A stretch of 40,535 bases of DNA from Vibrio crassostreae 9ZC13 (GCF_000272045.2 NZ_AJYZ02000042.1:39368-79902); one strand, 5' to 3'. Numbered from the stretch's first letter, positions 15,523 to 24,886 are shown. Numbers and translations are program-made. The notes: generated by a model not told the origin, from the sequence alone.

Positions 15523-18500
15523 ATGGCATTAAAAAAAATTTCGTTACGATTTACTGTTGGAGGAATGTTTTTACTCGCGACATTTCTTACCGCTGTTGTT
15601 GCGGTTTCACTGCAATATTACTTCAGTAAAAAAATGGCGACTGAGAATACCCTATCAAAGTTGACGATGGTGTCCCAAGAGCTGAGTAACTATATCGGCG
15701 CGGTTGATTCTGACGCAGCCAATACGGCGCGTTTACTTTCTTCAGTGAAACGTTCTATAAGTAACAAAATATCGAAAGAAGAGTCGCGTAGTATTCTTTC
15801 AGAAGCAATTAAAGATAACCCTCTCTTTTATAGTATTTACATTGGCTCATCTAATGAAAACTTCTTCCAAATTATTAATCTAGAATCTGCCCCTGTCGTT
15901 AGAGAAAAAATCGGTGCACAACAAAAAGACCGTTGGGTTGTGGTTGAGATTCATAATATAGGGGAGGAGCGCGTCCGTACGACGAAATATTTTGACCAAG
16001 AGTTTACGCTAAGAAACTCAACTACGGAGCAGAGCAACTACCTTCCAACAACCAGGCCTTGGTATGTTTCTGCCAATGTTCAGTCGGTCGAAAAAACTCA
16101 GCCATATCTTTTCCAGCATTTACAAATTACCGGGCAAACTTATTCTTTAGCGTTTGATTCGAAAATCGAATCTGAAGTTCAACATGTGATTGGTATTGAT
16201 ATTGTGTTGTCTTCTTTAGCTAGCAAACTATCAGGTACGGCGCTTGGCTTAGCAGAAGACAGTAAGGTTGAGTCTTTCTTATATTCGAAATCGGGTAATA
16301 TTATTGCGTCTAACCTCAAGGTTAACAATCAGGAATCGGAGTTTGATGTATCAACATTGATGCTATCGTCTGAGCAGCAAGCCTTGATTAACGATACCCC
16401 TCCGCTGTTAGTGTCTAATCAAAATGATTGGGGGCCGATGGACTTTTCAGTGGCGGGAAAACCAAACGGCTATGCGATAGACCTTCTTAAAATGATTGGT
16501 GAGATGACAGGGATCAGGTTTGAATTTGTTAATGGTTTCTCTTGGGGCGAACTTGTCAGTAAGTTTCAAGAAGGAAGTATTGATGGCCTGCAATCGGTTC
16601 AACATTATAAAAATAATGGCATAGATGGCCTATACACGACTCCAATTTATGAATTGCCATTTTCTATCGTGACAAGGGTCGGCGCGAAGGTTGTCACTAA
16701 TTATGCCGAGCTTGAGGGTAAAAAAGTTGCCATTTTATCTGGGTGGTCAATTATTCCTAAGTTGAGAGAGGATTTTCCGAACATTGATTTAGTTGAATTT
16801 GAAAACCTAGAGTCTGCATTTAATTCAATTGAAAGCGAAGAGAACTTTGCTTTCTTAGAAGCAGAACCCGTACTCTCGTTTGCATTAGATAGGTTTTTCC
16901 AGCCAGGCCTTGTTGTCAATGGGACTCTAGAAGATCTAAAACAGAACTACTCAAACCAATTCCATTTGGTGCTGCAGAGCAAGCATAAACAATTGCTCCC
17001 AATCATTGATCAAGCTATCAGTAAGTTAAGTGGTGAACAACTTGATGCCTTAGCGAAAAAGTGGCTGCATGATACCGGCTTTAATACGAATACGACGGTT
17101 CCTTATACTGAACTTTATGATTTGACTAAGGAAGCAACGGTTGAAGGCAGTATGGTAAGGGTAGAGTTGAATGGCGAGATCAAGCATCTCTATTTAAAGA
17201 AAATAGACACGGGCGAACACTACTCTGAGTATTTTGCGGTATTGATTCCCGAATCTGAAGTCTTCAGTACAGTCAATAAGCGTCTAGCAACCTCTGTTGG
17301 TGTAACGATTTTACTGATGAGTTTAACCTTGCCTGTGGCTTGGGTCTTTGGTACACCGATAGTACGTCCTATTCGCCAATTAGAGAAAGAGACTCACAAG
17401 GTTAAGTTGCGTGACTATGACAACGTAGCTGTGCTTAATACTCGTATTAAAGAAGTGTGGGAGTTATCTGTTGCTGTAAAAGAAATGGCAATGGAGCTTA
17501 AACGACATGAACAGAGGCAAGAGGCGTTTGTAGAGTCGTTTATCAAGCTTATCGCCCAAGCTATCGATGACAAGTCCCCTTATACGGCTGGGCACTGTAA
17601 CCGTGTACCAGAGCTAGGTTTGATGCTAGCTGACGTGGCTGAGAAATCACAATCTGATCATTTTAAAAATTTTGAGTTTAAAAATGATGATGAGCGCCGT
17701 GAGTTTAGAATTGCGGCTTGGTTGCATGACTGCGGAAAAATAACAACGCCGGAACACATCGTCGATAAAGGTACGAAGCTTGAGGCCAACTACAACCGAA
17801 TTCACGAGGTGAGAACTCGATTTGAGGTATTGTGGCGTGATGCTGAAATAATAGCATTAACGAAACAGCTTGAAGGCAAGCTAGCGAGCGAACAAATCCA
17901 AACAGAGTTGGCTGAAGCGCAACAGAAGCTACAAGATGATTTTGAGTTTATCGCGACGTCTAATGTTGGTGGTGAATTCATGAGTGATGACAAAGTTGCT
18001 CGTATTCGCTTGATAGCTGAAACGACTTGGACGCGTAACTTTGATGATCAACTTGGTCTATCACCGATAGAGGCAATGAATCGAGAGCCGAGTTCAAGTT
18101 TACCAGCCACAGAACCACTTTTGAGTGATAAGCCAGAGCACATAGTGAAAAGAGATAGGCCGTTAGAATTTGACCCGAAACATCAAATTAAAATGGATGT
18201 GCCTGAGCACTTATACAACCTAGGCGAAGTCTACAATCTGAGTATTGCACGCGGTACATTGACTGCTGAAGATAGATTTAAGATAAACGAGCACATGCTT
18301 GGCACGATTAAGATGCTTGAGAACCTGCCATTCCCGAAAGAGCTAAGTCGTGTTCCTCGCTACGCTTCAACTCACCATGAAACACTTAAAGGTACAGGGT
18401 ATCCAAGGAAGCTGACTGGTGATGACCTCTCAATCCCAGAACGTATTCTGGTGATCTCTGATATTTTTGAGGCATTAACCGCTGCAGATAGGCCTTATAA

Positions 18501-18696
18501 GAAGGCTAAGCCAATCAGTGTTGCTGTCGACATCATGTATAAAATGGCATTGGACGAGCATCTCGATATCGAACTGTTTAGATTGTTCTTAACCAGCGGC
18601 ACTCACCTGCGTTATGCAGAAGAGTATCTGAAGCCGGAACAAATTGATTTCGTTGATATCGGCAAATACCTAGATGTTACTCGTCAGATTGCTTGA
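15523..18696 (+). CDS. Cache/SBP-type receptor with HAMP and HD-GYP c-di-GMP phosphodiesterase domain
   Basis: Membrane receptor predicted to degrade cyclic di-GMP in response to an extracytoplasmic ligand; 1057 residues. Order of parts: TM1 (about 12-32); dCache sensor (about 35-265) with RPWYVSA at 178-184; a family-3 solute-binding domain (about 294-516, opening PLLVSNQNDWGPMDFSV); a short stretch resembling the closing strands of a Cache domain (about 540-583, ending FAVLIPESEVF); TM2 (about 590-610); HAMP (about 609-660); and HD-GYP (about 670-1050). Catalytic motifs are intact: HD with GKI at 735-740, HHE at 951-953, GYP at 959-961. About 200 residues separate HD and HHE, more than in compact HD-GYP proteins, including a charged coiled-coil stretch. 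The ribosome-binding site is AAGGATG. It is divergent from tctC. Ligand unknown. Confidence 0.93.
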   Translation: MALKKISLRFTVGGMFLLATFLTAVVAVSLQYYFSKKMATENTLSKLTMVSQELSNYIGAVDSDAANTARLLSSVKRSISNKISKEESRSILSEAIKDNPLFYSIYIGSSNENFFQIINLESAPVVREKIGAQQKDRWVVVEIHNIGEERVRTTKYFDQEFTLRNSTTEQSNYLPTTRPWYVSANVQSVEKTQPYLFQHLQITGQTYSLAFDSKIESEVQHVIGIDIVLSSLASKLSGTALGLAEDSKVESFLYSKSGNIIASNLKVNNQESEFDVSTLMLSSEQQALINDTPPLLVSNQNDWGPMDFSVAGKPNGYAIDLLKMIGEMTGIRFEFVNGFSWGELVSKFQEGSIDGLQSVQHYKNNGIDGLYTTPIYELPFSIVTRVGAKVVTNYAELEGKKVAILSGWSIIPKLREDFPNIDLVEFENLESAFNSIESEENFAFLEAEPVLSFALDRFFQPGLVVNGTLEDLKQNYSNQFHLVLQSKHKQLLPIIDQAISKLSGEQLDALAKKWLHDTGFNTNTTVPYTELYDLTKEATVEGSMVRVELNGEIKHLYLKKIDTGEHYSEYFAVLIPESEVFSTVNKRLATSVGVTILLMSLTLPVAWVFGTPIVRPIRQLEKETHKVKLRDYDNVAVLNTRIKEVWELSVAVKEMAMELKRHEQRQEAFVESFIKLIAQAIDDKSPYTAGHCNRVPELGLMLADVAEKSQSDHFKNFEFKNDDERREFRIAAWLHDCGKITTPEHIVDKGTKLEANYNRIHEVRTRFEVLWRDAEIIALTKQLEGKLASEQIQTELAEAQQKLQDDFEFIATSNVGGEFMSDDKVARIRLIAETTWTRNFDDQLGLSPIEAMNREPSSSLPATEPLLSDKPEHIVKRDRPLEFDPKHQIKMDVPEHLYNLGEVYNLSIARGTLTAEDRFKINEHMLGTIKMLENLPFPKELSRVPRYASTHHETLKGTGYPRKLTGDDLSIPERILVISDIFEALTAADRPYKKAKPISVAVDIMYKMALDEHLDIELFRLFLTSGTHLRYAEEYLKPEQIDFVDIGKYLDVTRQIA

Positions 18697-18731
18697 GTAA
18701 AGGTGGCTTGTTAGAACGGGGTCTATGAATG

Positions 18732-18759
18732 AAAGGCGCACATGAGTGCGCCTTTTTTA
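18732..18759 (+). terminator. Rho-independent terminator of the HD-GYP gene
   Basis: AAAGGCGCAC pairs with GTGCGCCTTT around an ATGA loop, with a T-tract. It lies about 35 bp after the stop codon. Confidence 0.92.
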
Positions 18760-18978
18760 TATCTGTTTATCGGTGAACAGGTAGATCGACACAAAGTGCT
18801 CTGCGTTTGTCAAGTCTGTCTATAAGTTGTCGACACATTGGTTTCGAGTGATTTCAGGGGAGGGAAGGGTTTAGCGGCTCTTTCTTTGCTTAAATCGATA
18901 AATAACAGATGGTTGAGTTGTTTGTAGTGTCCTTTTGGATTAGTTTTAATCGTCTATGAAAAATACTACCTTAGTCTA

Positions 18979-19011
18979 AATTGTCGACAATTGGCTTGAT
19001 TGTCGACAATT
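18979..19011. promoter_or_regulatory. Paired TTGTCGACAA palindromes, probable GntR operators
   Basis: AATTGTCGACAATT at 18979-18992 and ATTGTCGACAATT at 18999-19011 share the perfect 10-bp palindrome TTGTCGACAA. Their centres are 19 bp apart, about two helical turns. They lie 60-90 bp upstream of the GntR-family regulator that heads the prp cluster, so autoregulation plus operon control is the simplest reading. The palindrome size suits a FadR-subfamily dimer. Confidence 0.65.
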
Positions 19012-19071
19012 CAATCGTGTATTTTATGTTCATGTTATGAAATTGTTGACAGTTAGGGTCGGCAATCAGAA

Positions 19072-19806
19072 GTGAGCAGCGTGAATATGAATACTGTGAT
19101 AAAAGATCTCAGCTTAAATGCAAACACGAAAACACGTGTTAGCGATAAAGAGAACACTAAATCAGAAAATCTCACTGAGTATCTCGTTGAGGCGATTGTT
19201 AGCGGTGAATTACTACCGGGCAGTAAGATTTCGGAACCTGAATTGGCTAAACGCTTCGAAGTAAGCCGAGGCCCATTACGTGAAGCGATAATGCGAGTTG
19301 AAGGGCTTGGCCTAATAGAACGCATTCCACATGTTGGCGCGCGAGTGATTACTTTTTCGGCAGACAAACTACTCGAGTTGTACGCGGTGCGAGAGGCATT
19401 GGAAGGCATGGCGGCTCGCTTAGCAGCAAGACATATCACACAAGAAGAGCTTGTCGGGCTTGAAGGATTATTGTCGACACACTCAAAATACATCGATGAA
19501 GTCGAAGGTTCTTCTTACTTTCATCAACATGGGGATTTCGATTTCCATTACCGCATTATTAAAGCGAGTCGTAACAGCAAACTCATTTCGTTGTTGTGTG
19601 ATGAGCTTTATCACCTATTACGCATGTACCGCTATCAATCGCCTAGGGCTCAGTCTCGGCCCAAAGAGGCGCTCGATGAACACAAATACATCCTACAAGC
19701 GATTCGCAACCGTGATGAAGAGCTAGCAGAAATGCTAATGCGAAGACACATCTCGGGAAGCCGATTACTTATAGAGCAACAAATTCAATCCAAAGATCTT
19801 GATTAA
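19072..19806 (+). CDS. GntR-family (FadR subfamily) regulator of the methylcitrate operon
   Basis: Transcription factor, 244 residues. The winged helix-turn-helix (about 30-95) has the GntR signature: LTEYLVEAIVSGELLPGSKI, SEPELAKRFEVSRGPLREAI and RVEGLGLIERIPHVGARV. The C-terminal FCD ligand domain (about 100-235) has the expected His/Arg pattern (YAVREALEGMAARLAA, DFDFHYRIIKAS, HKYILQAIRNRD). Start is uncertain: the GTG at 19072 gives the length quoted, and GTG 19081 or ATG 19087 (MNTVIKDL) are alternatives; none has a strong Shine-Dalgarno. It lies 96 bp before prpB in the same direction, so it probably controls propionate catabolism, with 2-methylcitrate or a related intermediate as a likely effector (inference). 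Confidence 0.9.
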   Translation: MSSVNMNTVIKDLSLNANTKTRVSDKENTKSENLTEYLVEAIVSGELLPGSKISEPELAKRFEVSRGPLREAIMRVEGLGLIERIPHVGARVITFSADKLLELYAVREALEGMAARLAARHITQEELVGLEGLLSTHSKYIDEVEGSSYFHQHGDFDFHYRIIKASRNSKLISLLCDELYHLLRMYRYQSPRAQSRPKEALDEHKYILQAIRNRDEELAEMLMRRHISGSRLLIEQQIQSKDLD

Positions 19807-19822
19807 TTGGCGACTGGTATTT

Positions 19823-19842
19823 GCTAGCGGTTCTTCGCTGGC
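19823..19842 (+). other. Hairpin in the regulator-prpB gap
   Basis: GCTAGCG pairs with CGCTGGC (one G-U) around GTTCTT. There is no T-tract after it. It probably serves as an mRNA processing or stability element between the regulator and prpB. Confidence 0.4.
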
Positions 19843-19902
19843 GAGAGCTAAACATCAGTAGTCATAAAGATTAGAAATTAACAATTAACAGGGAGCGTCA
19901 TT

Positions 19903-20799
19903 ATGAAGTTATCAGCAGGAGCTAAGTTCCGACAAGCTGTGCAAGACAACGACCCATTGCAGATCGTCGGTACGGTGAATCCGTATTGCGCGATGATGGC
20001 AAAGAACTTGGGGCATCAGGCGATCTATTTGTCTGGCGGAGGCATCGCCAATGCGTCTTATGGGTTGCCTGATTTAGGCATCACCACATTGAACGATGTG
20101 TTGGTAGATGTTGAACGTATTACCAACGCGTGTGATCTGCCATTGCTGGTGGATATCGATACGGGATTTGGTGGCGCATTCAATATTGCACGTACGATTC
20201 GCGCTATGGAGAAGGCAGGCGCAGCAGCAATCCATATGGAAGACCAAGTGGCCCAGAAACGCTGTGGTCATCGACCAAATAAAGCGATTGTAAGTCAGCA
20301 AGAGATGGTCGATAGAGTCAAAGCGGCAACCGATGCTAGAACCGATGAAAGCTTTGTGATTATGGCACGTACGGATGCATTGGCGGTTGAAGGCATTGAT
20401 AGCGCAATTGAGCGAGCGATAGCTTGTGTTGAAGCGGGCGCAGACATGATCTTCCCTGAGGCGATGAATCAACTCGATCAATACGTGAAGTTCTCGGCAG
20501 CGCTGAAATCAGCAACGGGCAAGCACGTGCCTATTATTGCGAACATCACTGAATTTGGCCAAACACCACTCTACAGCTGTAACGAGTTAGCCCAATCAAG
20601 TGTCGACATGGTGCTTTATCCATTGAGTGCGTTCCGTGCGATGAACAAAGCGGCGGAGAATGTTTACAAGCACTTGCTAGTTGAAGGCAATCAAGAAGCT
20701 CTGTTGGATTCAATGCAAACCCGTAAGGAGCTTTACGAACACCTTAATTACCACGACTACGAGAACAAGCTTGATCAGTTGTTTTCAAGCGAAGGGTAA
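19903..20799 (+). CDS. prpB: 2-methylisocitrate lyase
   Basis: Cleaves 2-methylisocitrate to pyruvate and succinate, the last step of the methylcitrate cycle. 298 residues, the normal length for PrpB. Family motifs: SGGGIANASYGLPD near 44-57, the metal-binding DIDTGFG at 85-91 and the catalytic KRCGH at 119-123 with Cys121. The helix-swapped C-terminus has the expected length. Ribosome-binding site GGGAG before the ATG. It is the first enzyme gene after the GntR regulator and is followed by prpC after a 146-bp gap containing a hairpin. Confidence 0.96.
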   Translation: MKLSAGAKFRQAVQDNDPLQIVGTVNPYCAMMAKNLGHQAIYLSGGGIANASYGLPDLGITTLNDVLVDVERITNACDLPLLVDIDTGFGGAFNIARTIRAMEKAGAAAIHMEDQVAQKRCGHRPNKAIVSQQEMVDRVKAATDARTDESFVIMARTDALAVEGIDSAIERAIACVEAGADMIFPEAMNQLDQYVKFSAALKSATGKHVPIIANITEFGQTPLYSCNELAQSSVDMVLYPLSAFRAMNKAAENVYKHLLVEGNQEALLDSMQTRKELYEHLNYHDYENKLDQLFSSEG

Positions 20800-20867
20800 A
20801 CCAGTTTCAATTAATCAAAAATCAACTTAATCCAATAACGTGAAATGGTTAGTCGCCAAATCCAGTA

Positions 20868-20887
20868 CCGATGATAAAGATCATCGG
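20868..20887 (+). other. Hairpin in the prpB-prpC gap
   Basis: CCGATGAT pairs perfectly with ATCATCGG around an AAAG tetraloop; no T-tract follows. An intercistronic stability or processing element is likely. Confidence 0.5.
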
Positions 20888-20945
20888 GCATATAAATAGG
20901 CAGCACCAAAGAGTGCAGGCGGCTAACACAGAAAAGGAGTTCACC

Positions 20946-22157
20946 ATGTCTGTATCTTTGAGTGATAAAGCCGCTGTCGAAAATGCTTCAAAAGTAGAGC
21001 AAAAAAGTGAAAAAACAGCAAACAAACCAGCCAGCGCACCGGCAATCGGTGGTGCTGGTCTACGTGGTCAAAGTGCAGGGTCGACTGCGCTATGTACGGT
21101 AGGAAAATCAGGAACGGGTTTAACTTACCGTGGCTATGACATTACCGATCTTGCTAACCACGCTCAGTTTGAAGAAGTGGCACATCTGCTATTAAGAGGC
21201 CATTTGCCCAATGAAAAAGAGCTAGACGATTACAAAACATTGTTGGTTGGTTTACGTGGTTTACCTCAACCTTTGAAAGCATTGTTGGAGCTTATTCCTG
21301 CAGACGCTCACCCAATGGATGTGATGAGAACGGGTTGTTCGATGCTAGGTAATCTAGAGCAAGAATCTGATTTTTCAGAACAATTGCCTGCGACTGAACG
21401 AATGCTCGCGCTTTTCCCTGCGATTATTTGTTACTGGTATCGCTTTAGCCATGATGGCGTGCGCATTGATACGGAAGATCAAAGCGAAGCATGTTTGGGT
21501 GGCTATTTCTTGAAGATGTTGACTGACAAAACGCCTAGTGAACTTCATAAGAAGGTGATGCACTGCTCGCTAACCCTTTACGCGGAACATGAGTTTAATG
21601 CCTCTACCTTTGCCGCTCGTGTTTGTGCGTCAACACTGTCGGATATTCATTCTTGTGTAACGGCTGCGATTGGCACACTAAGAGGCCCACTGCACGGTGG
21701 TGCGAATGAAGCGGCAATGGAAATGATCCAAGATTGGCAAACCGCCGATGAAGCCGAAACCAACATCATGCAGATGCTTGCTAACAAAGACAAAATAATG
21801 GGCTTCGGTCATGCTATTTATCGTGAAAGCGATCCTCGAAATGCCTTAATCAAGCGTTGGTCAAAAGAGCTTGCTCAAGAGGTGGGAGATGAACAGCTTT
21901 ACGCCGTTTCAGAGCGTGTTGAAGCAGTCATGAAGCGTGAGAAAGGCTTGTTCTGTAATGCGGATTTCTTCCATGCCTCTGCCTATCACTTCATGGACAT
22001 CCCAACCAAACTGTTCACGCCAATCTTTGTGATGAGTCGCCTTACAGGCTGGACAGCACACGTGTTCGAGCAAAGAGAAAATAATCGCATCATTCGCCCA
22101 AGTGCAGACTACACCGGGCCAGAGCATCAAGACTGGCTGCCAATCCATTTACGTTAG
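20946..22157 (+). CDS. prpC: 2-methylcitrate synthase
   Basis: Condenses propionyl-CoA with oxaloacetate to 2-methylcitrate. Citrate-synthase fold, 403 residues from the ATG at 20946, which has AAAAGGAG upstream. The frame is open to 20871, but that part has no family similarity. Motifs: TALCTVGKSGTGLTYRGYDI near 47-66, the first catalytic His in GPLHGGANEAAM, the second in GFGHAIYRESDPRN, and the catalytic Asp in YHFMDIPTKLFT. Compared with the roughly 390-residue enterobacterial enzyme, the N-terminus carries a slightly longer Ala/Lys/Ser-rich tail (about 35 residues). It sits between prpB and acnD. Confidence 0.96.
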   Translation: MSVSLSDKAAVENASKVEQKSEKTANKPASAPAIGGAGLRGQSAGSTALCTVGKSGTGLTYRGYDITDLANHAQFEEVAHLLLRGHLPNEKELDDYKTLLVGLRGLPQPLKALLELIPADAHPMDVMRTGCSMLGNLEQESDFSEQLPATERMLALFPAIICYWYRFSHDGVRIDTEDQSEACLGGYFLKMLTDKTPSELHKKVMHCSLTLYAEHEFNASTFAARVCASTLSDIHSCVTAAIGTLRGPLHGGANEAAMEMIQDWQTADEAETNIMQMLANKDKIMGFGHAIYRESDPRNALIKRWSKELAQEVGDEQLYAVSERVEAVMKREKGLFCNADFFHASAYHFMDIPTKLFTPIFVMSRLTGWTAHVFEQRENNRIIRPSADYTGPEHQDWLPIHLR

Positions 22158-22181
22158 TTCTCTATATCGAGCCGACTTATA

Positions 22182-22222
22182 TCTCGAGGTGACTTTTATC
22201 TTCATGTGATAAGACCTCGAGA
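22182..22222 (+). other. Strong hairpin in the prpC-acnD gap
   Basis: TCTCGAGGT pairs with ACCTCGAGA over 9 bp, with an inner ATC/GAT plus CTT/AAG stem. It is followed by ACCAACGAAT, not a T-tract, so it is not a classical terminator. It lies 37 bp before the acnD start and may protect or process the mRNA. Confidence 0.55.
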
Positions 22223-22258
22223 ACCAACGAATAGAATTTAACAGATAATGGTGGATGT

Positions 22259-24877
22259 ATGTCTGATGTGAAATTTGAACCAAAGCAGTACCGTAAGCCT
22301 TTACCCGGTACCCATTTAGAATATTTCGACGCTCGTGAAGCGGTAGATGCGATATCTCCGAGCAGCTATAAAACCTTGCCTTATACGTCGAGAGTGCTGG
22401 CGGAACAATTGGTAAGACGTTGTGATCCAGCTGCACTTGAAGATAGCTTAAAACAGATCATCGAGCGTAAGAGCGACTTAGATTTTCCTTGGTATCCAGC
22501 ACGTGTCGTGTGTCATGACATTTTGGGTCAAACCGCTTTAGTAGATTTAGCTGGCTTACGAGATGCGATTGCTGACCAAGGTGGAGACCCTGCCAAGGTT
22601 AATCCAGTGGTCGAAACTCAACTGATTGTTGATCACTCTTTAGCCGTGGAACATGCAGGTTTTGATAGCGAAGCCTTTGATAAAAACCGAGCGATTGAAG
22701 AGCGAAGAAACGAAGACCGTTTTCACTTTATCGAATGGTGTAAAACCGCGTTTAAAAACGTGAGTGTGATTCCCGCAGGTAACGGGATCATGCACCAGAT
22801 TAACTTGGAAAAAATGTCTCCAGTCATTCAATCTAAAGAAGGCATCGCGTTTCCGGATACTTGTGTCGGCACAGACAGCCATACACCGCACGTAGATGCG
22901 CTGGGCGTTATTGCGATCGGTGTGGGCGGCTTGGAAGCTGAGACAGTGATGCTCGGTCGCCCGTCAATGATGCGTTTGCCTGATATTGTGGGCGTTAAAC
23001 TGACTGGTCAACGACAAGAAGGGATAACCGCAACGGATATTGTGCTCGCAATAACGGAGTTCCTTCGCAATGAGAGAGTGGTCTCAAGCTATTTGGAATT
23101 CTTCGGTGAAGGGGCTCGTGCGCTGACCATTGGTGACCGCGCAACCATCTCCAACATGACGCCAGAGTACGGTGCAACAGCGGGGATGTTCTACATCGAT
23201 GAGCAGACCATTCAATACCTGAAACTCACTGGTCGAGAGCCTGAGCAGGTTGAATTAGTCGAACGCTACGCTAAACAAACTGGGCTATGGGCTGACGATC
23301 TCGATTCTGCTCAATACGAACGGGTATTAGAGTTTGATCTGTCTAAGGTTGAACGCAATCTTGCAGGGCCGTCTAACCCACATCGTCGTTTGCCAACCAG
23401 AGAGCTGGCTGAACAAGGTATCAGTCAAACATCTTGGAAAGAGCAGCATGCTAAGCAGTACAGCGATGAACAGATGCCTGATGGTGCCGTAATCATCGCA
23501 GCGATTACCTCTTGTACTAACACCAGTAATCCAAGAAATGTGGTCGCCGCAGCATTGGTGGCTAAGAAAGCCAATCAGCTTGGATTAGTTCGTAAACCGT
23601 GGGTGAAAACGTCATTTGCTCCAGGTTCTAAAGTTGCCAAGCTCTATCTCGAGTCGGCGGGTTTGCTTCCTGAGCTGGAAAAACTAGGCTTTGGTATCGT
23701 CGGTTATGCGTGTACTACCTGTAATGGTATGAGCGGAGCCCTAGATCCTGCTATCCAACAAGAGATCATCGACCGCGACCTGTACTCAACCGCTGTGTTG
23801 TCAGGGAATCGAAATTTCGATGGTCGAATCCATCCCTATGCAAAACAAGCGTTTTTAGCCTCACCGCCATTAGTGGTTGCTTATGCCTTGGCGGGTACGA
23901 TTCGCTTTGATATCGAAAAAGACAGCTTAGGTACAGACAGCAACGGAAAATCGATCTATTTAAGTGACTTGTGGCCGAGTGATGCAGAGATCGATGCAGT
24001 GGTCGGTGAACATGTTAAGCCTCAGCAATTCCAACAAATCTACGTGAAAATGTTCCAGCCAGACGAGGAACAGGTGACTACTGAACCGCTTTATGACTGG
24101 CGACCTCAAAGTACCTATATTCGCAGACCACCTTATTGGGAAGGAGCTCTGGCGGGAGAGCGAAGCCTATCTGGTATGAGACCTTTAGCGATTTTGGGTG
24201 ACAACATCACCACAGATCACTTATCCCCTTCAAATGCGATTCTCGCTTCGAGCGCTGCGGGGGAATACCTCACCAAAATGGAAGTGCCGGAAGAGGACTT
24301 TAACTCTTACGCGACCCATCGAGGCGATCACTTAACCGCGCAACGAGCAACATTCGCCAACCCTAAGCTGTTTAACGAAATGGTGAAGGACGCTGGAGAA
24401 GTCGTGCAAGGTTCATTAGCAAGAGTTGAACCTGAAGGTCAAGTTACGCGAATGTGGGAAGCGATAGAAACCTACATGAATCGCAAGCAACCTTTGATTG
24501 TCGTTGCTGGCGCAGACTATGGGCAAGGCTCTTCACGGGACTGGGCAGCCAAAGGTGTGCGTTTAGCGGGTGTTGAAGTGATTGTTGCTGAAGGGTTTGA
24601 ACGAATTCACAGAACCAACTTGGTTGGCATGGGCGTGTTGCCTCTGCAATTCAAAGCGGGGACCAATCGCAATACCTTAGAATTGGACGGTACCGAGCTT
24701 TACGACGTTTACGGCGACATTGAAGCGGGTTCTGATTTGGCTCTAGTCATCACTCGTAAAAACGGTGAAAAGCTTGATGTTCCTGTGACCTGCCGACTAG
24801 ACACGGCAGACGAAGTGAATGTTTATAGCGCTGGTGGCGTGTTGCAACGTTTCGCCAAAGACTTTCTTGCAAATTAG
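22259..24877 (+). CDS. acnD: Fe/S-dependent 2-methylisocitrate dehydratase AcnD
   Basis: Aconitase-family hydratase that dehydrates 2-methylcitrate, working together with PrpF in the methylcitrate cycle. 872 residues, typical for AcnD. Cluster ligands are visible in SCTNTSNPRN (about residue 420) and GYACTTCNGMSG (about 485). Other aconitase signatures are GTDSHTPHVDALGV and, in the swivel domain, GDNITTDHLSP and DYGQGSSRDWAAKG. The ATG follows GGTGGATGT, a modest ribosome-binding site. The presence of prpF immediately after, 9 bp downstream, separates this from AcnA or AcnB. This is the AcnD/PrpF version of the pathway rather than the PrpD version. Confidence 0.95.
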   Translation: MSDVKFEPKQYRKPLPGTHLEYFDAREAVDAISPSSYKTLPYTSRVLAEQLVRRCDPAALEDSLKQIIERKSDLDFPWYPARVVCHDILGQTALVDLAGLRDAIADQGGDPAKVNPVVETQLIVDHSLAVEHAGFDSEAFDKNRAIEERRNEDRFHFIEWCKTAFKNVSVIPAGNGIMHQINLEKMSPVIQSKEGIAFPDTCVGTDSHTPHVDALGVIAIGVGGLEAETVMLGRPSMMRLPDIVGVKLTGQRQEGITATDIVLAITEFLRNERVVSSYLEFFGEGARALTIGDRATISNMTPEYGATAGMFYIDEQTIQYLKLTGREPEQVELVERYAKQTGLWADDLDSAQYERVLEFDLSKVERNLAGPSNPHRRLPTRELAEQGISQTSWKEQHAKQYSDEQMPDGAVIIAAITSCTNTSNPRNVVAAALVAKKANQLGLVRKPWVKTSFAPGSKVAKLYLESAGLLPELEKLGFGIVGYACTTCNGMSGALDPAIQQEIIDRDLYSTAVLSGNRNFDGRIHPYAKQAFLASPPLVVAYALAGTIRFDIEKDSLGTDSNGKSIYLSDLWPSDAEIDAVVGEHVKPQQFQQIYVKMFQPDEEQVTTEPLYDWRPQSTYIRRPPYWEGALAGERSLSGMRPLAILGDNITTDHLSPSNAILASSAAGEYLTKMEVPEEDFNSYATHRGDHLTAQRATFANPKLFNEMVKDAGEVVQGSLARVEPEGQVTRMWEAIETYMNRKQPLIVVAGADYGQGSSRDWAAKGVRLAGVEVIVAEGFERIHRTNLVGMGVLPLQFKAGTNRNTLELDGTELYDVYGDIEAGSDLALVITRKNGEKLDVPVTCRLDTADEVNVYSAGGVLQRFAKDFLAN

Positions 24878-24886
24878 GAGCTAGTT

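Larger units (their letters stand above)
18697..19071. other. Regulatory region upstream of the GntR gene
   Basis: 375 bp without a gene. It holds the HD-GYP terminator, then several TTGTCGAC-type sites: TTGTCGACAC at 18828-18837, and the two perfect palindromes listed separately. A diverged TTGTTGACA lies near 19043. This looks like the autoregulated promoter region of the methylcitrate operon. Confidence 0.55.

Noticed and set aside
19053..19493. 146-residue minus-strand ORF opposite the GntR gene
   Set aside because: It is antisense to a clear GntR/FCD protein, is serine-rich low complexity typical of shadow frames, and has no family signature.
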